Positions 7,576 to 10,372 of a stretch of 10,372 bases of DNA are shown here, one piece after another. How positions within the stretch are numbered: position 1 is the first letter of the stretch; every line of letters begins with the position of its first letter. Source of the stretch: Euperipatoides rowelli (taxonomy: Eukaryota; Onychophora; Udeonychophora; Euonychophora; Peripatopsidae). The DNA is taken from assembly GCA_003024985.2 (NCBI GenBank), contig PXIH01S0030369.1, one strand, 5' to 3'. Below the pieces are notes generated by a model. That model saw only the letters and a program-made list of their open reading frames with translations, made no database searches and was not told the DNA's origin. The translations under genes were made by a program, and so were the position numbers.

Positions 7576-8741
7576 GGTCCAGATGAATAAAAATAGTAAA
7601 GTGAAGTGGAATCATGTTTTTGAAAAGTGCATTTTTAAACCTATTTTGCTACATTGTTATTAATTGTATATATACTGTAGGTCTGTCCATGAGAAAAAGT
7701 CCACTTTTTAATAAAAATTAAATTAATTAAAGAATTGCATGTTATATATCAAATGAAAGCTAAAACCTTCAAATAAAATAAGAAGAACTAACATTTTATA
7801 CTTTTTTTCATCTAAATTTTCTAGTTTCAAAATGGGTAAAGAAATAGGTAAAACTCAGTTAAAAATATGTCCAATTTGAGAATTTTATTACCGGGTAATC
7901 ACTTAACTTAGCTAATTGATTTTTTGAAAAATTATATCTTCATATCATATAATTTCTTGTAATAGTGCCAGTTTAAATCAGAAACAACTAGAAATTTTAA
8001 ATTTTTTTTTTTTAAAAAATCAATGTTTTTCATGTCCGGATAGCCTACTAACAATTTTTATAAAACTATAATGAAGAATGCTATCTGTTGGAAAATTTCA
8101 TAACGCCTAGGTCAAAACTTACTAAAAAGGTGGCAACAGATGCCAATGTTGTAACATGTTAAGATATTTTGTATGCTCTTTGTAAAATTGTGTCCNGATA
8201 CTAACAGTAGGCCTACTGCTGATTTAGTGGTTACAGGTATTTTATGAAAAAGCACTCCTTGAAGGGATTTTTTTTTTAAAAATATATTTTTAAACAAAAA
8301 CCTATTGAAGTGGAAGTTAATAACTTAAATTAACTGTATCTAAAGGCTTTTTTCATTAATTTTAGTCTAACATGTGACAACACTGGATTCAAGATGGCTG
8401 ATCCCAGTTGTTTATAATGACTCCATCAGAGGTGTTTCAAGAAGTTTAAATTTTGTGATTAATGTGAATTAAGGCAAATTATTGACACTGGTTCAAAAAA
8501 TACAAGTATTAATTGTATTTTTAATATTATTTTAGAATATACCGTATTTGTTAGCTCTGTAGATTTTAAATGAGTTTAATATTTTGTTATAAGAAAATGT
8601 CCCCCACATAGCAAAAAGTAGGTTATTTTTTGAATTTCAGCTGTACAATACTGTGCATCTACTTTTCTTGAATCTATAGCTAAACACATCTCTAAATTTT
8701 GAAAACTCTCCCTGAAACCACATCTACAGTACCTACTATAA
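7576..8741. other. Upstream non-coding stretch of the prel-like gene
   Basis: This AT-rich stretch has no recognisable gene, and the frame at 8112-8297 contains an N and resembles nothing known. Two GTCC-ATGA-AAAA type words in inverted arrangement (7684-7700 and 8027-8040) could bound a small degraded element. CAAGATGGC occurs at 8389-8397, which resembles the YY1 site often found in animal promoters, but the distance (about 0.9 kb from the ATG) makes a promoter role speculative. No TATA box or initiator could be assigned. Confidence 0.4.
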
Positions 8742-9499
8742 TCGAAAATAAAACTCCTCTTTGCAGATGATTGTAAAATATTCAAAGAGATCCCCTCTTC
8801 ACTTGATCAATGCAATCTCCAAGTCAGTCTCCAACTACTTTCATTGGTGTGATATCTGGGGTATGAGGATTAACTTTGATAACTGTGCATTTATCTTCTT
8901 CACTAATAACAAAAACAAGATTTGATTATAAAATACTATGCTGTCAAATGTGTCTTCTTTCAAAGATTTAGGATTCATCTTTACATCCAATCTTAAGATC
9001 TATAAAATACTAGGCTATCTTAAATATCTCTGTAAAGGGGTCTATAATTGCAAACTCATTATAAAAGTCTACTTCACTCTTGTTAGACCGACATTGGAAT
9101 ATTCTCCCCTCTAATGTCCCACTGTACGGCCTTTGATAAATGGAAAATAGAGAGGGTTCAGTATTTGTTTCTAGTTTACTTAACTAATAAATTTAGACTT
9201 AGTACCTACAGATTGTTGTACCATGAGTTTTGCCGGCTGTTTAATCTACCTTCTTTAGAATATAGACATACTATTAGTTCTCTTAATTTTCTCTATAACA
9301 TCATTAACAAAAATATTGAATGATTTATTACTTTATTTTATTTTGTTTAACTCTAACGTATACTAGACTTGAAATTCTAAGCCATCTACCATTCCATTTT
9401 CATATAACTCTTTTACATGACCCATTGATTTTCATCATGAATCATTGTAATAGACTTAATATTTCTAACTTTAATATTACTTATGGTGAGTTTAAATAG
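8742..9499 (+). pseudogene. Broken non-LTR retrotransposon (Jockey/CR1-type) reverse transcriptase, C-terminal part
   Basis: A frame starting near 8742 reads KLLFADDCKIFKEIPSSLDQ; FADD at 8760-8771 is the catalytic F/YxDD box of reverse transcriptase. After a +1 frame change near 8840 it reads FHWCDIWGMRIN, then NVSSFKDLGFIF, and on to LVRPTLEYSPL (to about 9112), with in-frame stops near 8925-8935. A second frame change leads into 9114-9323 (CTAFDKWKIERVQ, then YRLLYHEFCRLFNLPSLEYR). A last piece at 9368-9499 reads SHLPFHFHITLLHDP and NRLNISNFNITYG. This order (catalytic box, WCDIWGM, SSFKDLG, LVRPxLEY, DKWKIERVQ) is the usual thumb/C-terminal layout of Jockey-like elements. The 5' part, including the endonuclease, is absent, as expected from 5'-truncated insertion. 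At least three frame breaks show that it is dead. Confidence 0.88.
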
Positions 9500-9847
9500 G
9501 TCACCAAATTACCTTCTTTACAGTATTTGGACGATTGATTACGATTTACAGTACCATTGATCTCTTCATACCCACCTTGTTTTTGTATATAGTTCTTGTA
9601 TTATAATCCTTACCTTCCTTGTCAATATTGCTACCCTCCCAATGACTGTGATTATTCAGTTTCAGATTCTTACGATATACTTTTGACGTTATTTTCCTCC
9701 TAAATTGTTCCAATTGTCTTAATTATTCCAATATCTAATTTTTCTCCTTTATATAATTTCATATTCATGTATTCCTTGATATCACCATATGAACAAAAAC
9801 TGTAATAGGTCCTTTGGACCGTTGATTTTTATGGAACAGATATTGTA
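9500..9847 (+). mobile_element. 3' tail of the non-LTR retrotransposon relic
   Basis: T-rich non-coding sequence following the last reverse-transcriptase fragment. GGTCCTTTGGACC (9808-9820) forms a 5-bp stem with a 3-nt loop close to the probable 3' end; short hairpins there are common in such elements and can serve as the reverse transcriptase's recognition signal. The tail seems to end around GATATTGTAATT (about 9840-9850), where the composition changes to GCGCAGGCGC. No terminal poly-A or target duplication could be fixed, so the end is approximate. Confidence 0.5.
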
Positions 9848-10191
9848 ATTGCGCAGGCGCTGATGAGGATAGTCATTTTGTTTTATCGAAGCATGTTTTC
9901 TATTAATTTTTGGAAATAATACTTTAAAAAATTATTTTTGATTGAATATTTAAGACTAAACTGAATTCTAAAATACCCAAAATTCATTTTGGAGCAGGAT
10001 TATCTTGAAATACGTTAGATTATTGTGATTTGATCTGATTGTAAATGAATGTAGAAATACGTTAATCAAGCACATGGCCTGTTTGCTCATTTCCCTTGGA
10101 TGTTATAATAAATTGTTACAAACTTAGATCCAGTTATTCATACGGAAACTTTGAGGTAAGAACCAATTTTTCAAACAGACATTGATTAGAA

Positions 10192-10222
10192 ATATACAGT
10201 ATATATATTTATATATATGTGT
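10192..10222. repeat. AT-rich alternating simple repeat
   Basis: Alternating ATAT runs (ATATACAGTATATATA, then TTATATATATGTGTG), partly palindromic. Ordinary microsatellite-like DNA. Confidence 0.7.
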
Positions 10223-10251
10223 GCAGTGTATACTCTGGGATTTTATTAATT

Positions 10252-10310
10252 TTCNCCACTCCATTCGCCAAATATAATATTCTTTCGCCAAACTTTAAAT
10301 TTTTTNGCCA
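10252..10310 (+). repeat. Periodic TTCGCCA motif, four copies
   Basis: TTCnCCA at 10252, TTCGCCA at 10264 and 10284, and TTnGCCA at 10304. The last three lie exactly 20 bp apart and are separated by AT-rich spacers of similar character (AAATATAATATTC, AACTTTAAATTTT). The two unresolved bases both fall in the CG of the motif. It may be a short degraded tandem array or the end of a repeat running out of the window. Confidence 0.55.
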
Positions 10311-10372
10311 TAGAAATAAATGTTTTCAGTTAAACATTATGTAAGCCTGAAATTTCAGCTGGATTTTTTTTT

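Larger units (their letters stand above)
9848..10372. other. Right-edge non-coding stretch
   Basis: It starts with a small CpG-bearing patch, GCGCAGGCGCTGATGAGG (9851-9868), and is otherwise AT-rich. It contains an AT/ATATAC simple repeat (10192-10222) and a periodic TTCGCCA motif. No frame, RNA gene or promoter can be supported. Confidence 0.5.

Noticed and set aside
7478-7615. Upstream in-frame extension of the prel-like first exon to a Met at 7615
   Set aside because: PRELI proteins begin at the MKYYLG-type segment, the extension has no similarity, and a likely acceptor lies at 7489.
8112-8297. Minus-strand 61-residue open frame
   Set aside because: It contains an N, is AT-driven, and shows no recognisable motif or good splice sites.
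8576-8785. Minus-strand 69-residue open frame
   Set aside because: It overlaps in antisense the reverse-transcriptase catalytic block of the plus-strand relic.
1-10372. CRISPR array, operon, phage, tRNA or rRNA genes
   Set aside because: No regular repeat-spacer array, no ribosome-binding-site-led gene runs, and no cloverleaf or rRNA core sequence seen on either strand.

Overview
This is AT-rich eukaryotic (invertebrate animal) nuclear DNA. By eye it is about 70-73% A+T, full of poly-A/T runs, low in coding content and rich in decayed transposable elements. Nothing in it looks bacterial, phage or organellar. The best guide to the source is a split, spliceosomal gene on the minus strand. Its two recognisable exons match the N-terminal half of the PRELI/MSF1 domain, and the wording of the second exon is closest to insect Prel as I remember it, so an arthropod is the most likely host. 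I cannot name the species.

Layout, left to right. Positions 1-1645 are non-coding on present evidence, probably the next intron of the same gene; they hold a 19-bp tandem repeat and simple trinucleotide repeats. Positions 1646-1868 (minus) are coding exon 2 of the prel-like gene. Positions 1869-7388 are one 5.52-kb intron carrying most of the window's repeats: a hAT-like element bounded by matching inverted ends (2475-5630); inside it, a 531-bp near-perfect foldback palindrome with a 3-nt loop (3373-3903) and a 665-bp TTAA-flanked MITE (4443-5107); and a second MITE copy in the opposite orientation outside it (6475-7141). Positions 7389-7477 (minus) are the first coding exon, with the start codon. 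Upstream of the gene (7490-10372) there is a 12-bp perfect hairpin (7544-7575), a broken Jockey/CR1-type non-LTR reverse-transcriptase relic on the plus strand (8742-9499, 3' tail to about 9847), and a 20-bp-periodic TTCGCCA motif at the right edge.

Functionally the only host gene is the prel/PRELID1-type gene. Proteins of that family carry phosphatidic acid across the mitochondrial intermembrane space with a TRIAP1/Mdm35 partner. The exon joint reads through in frame with canonical splice sites and no stop, so the gene looks alive; its C-terminal exons lie to the left of the window. Because transcription from exon 1 to exon 2 must cross the foldback and the two opposed MITEs, the primary transcript should contain long self-complementary RNA. 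That is the most unusual feature here. I see no convincing new multi-gene system.
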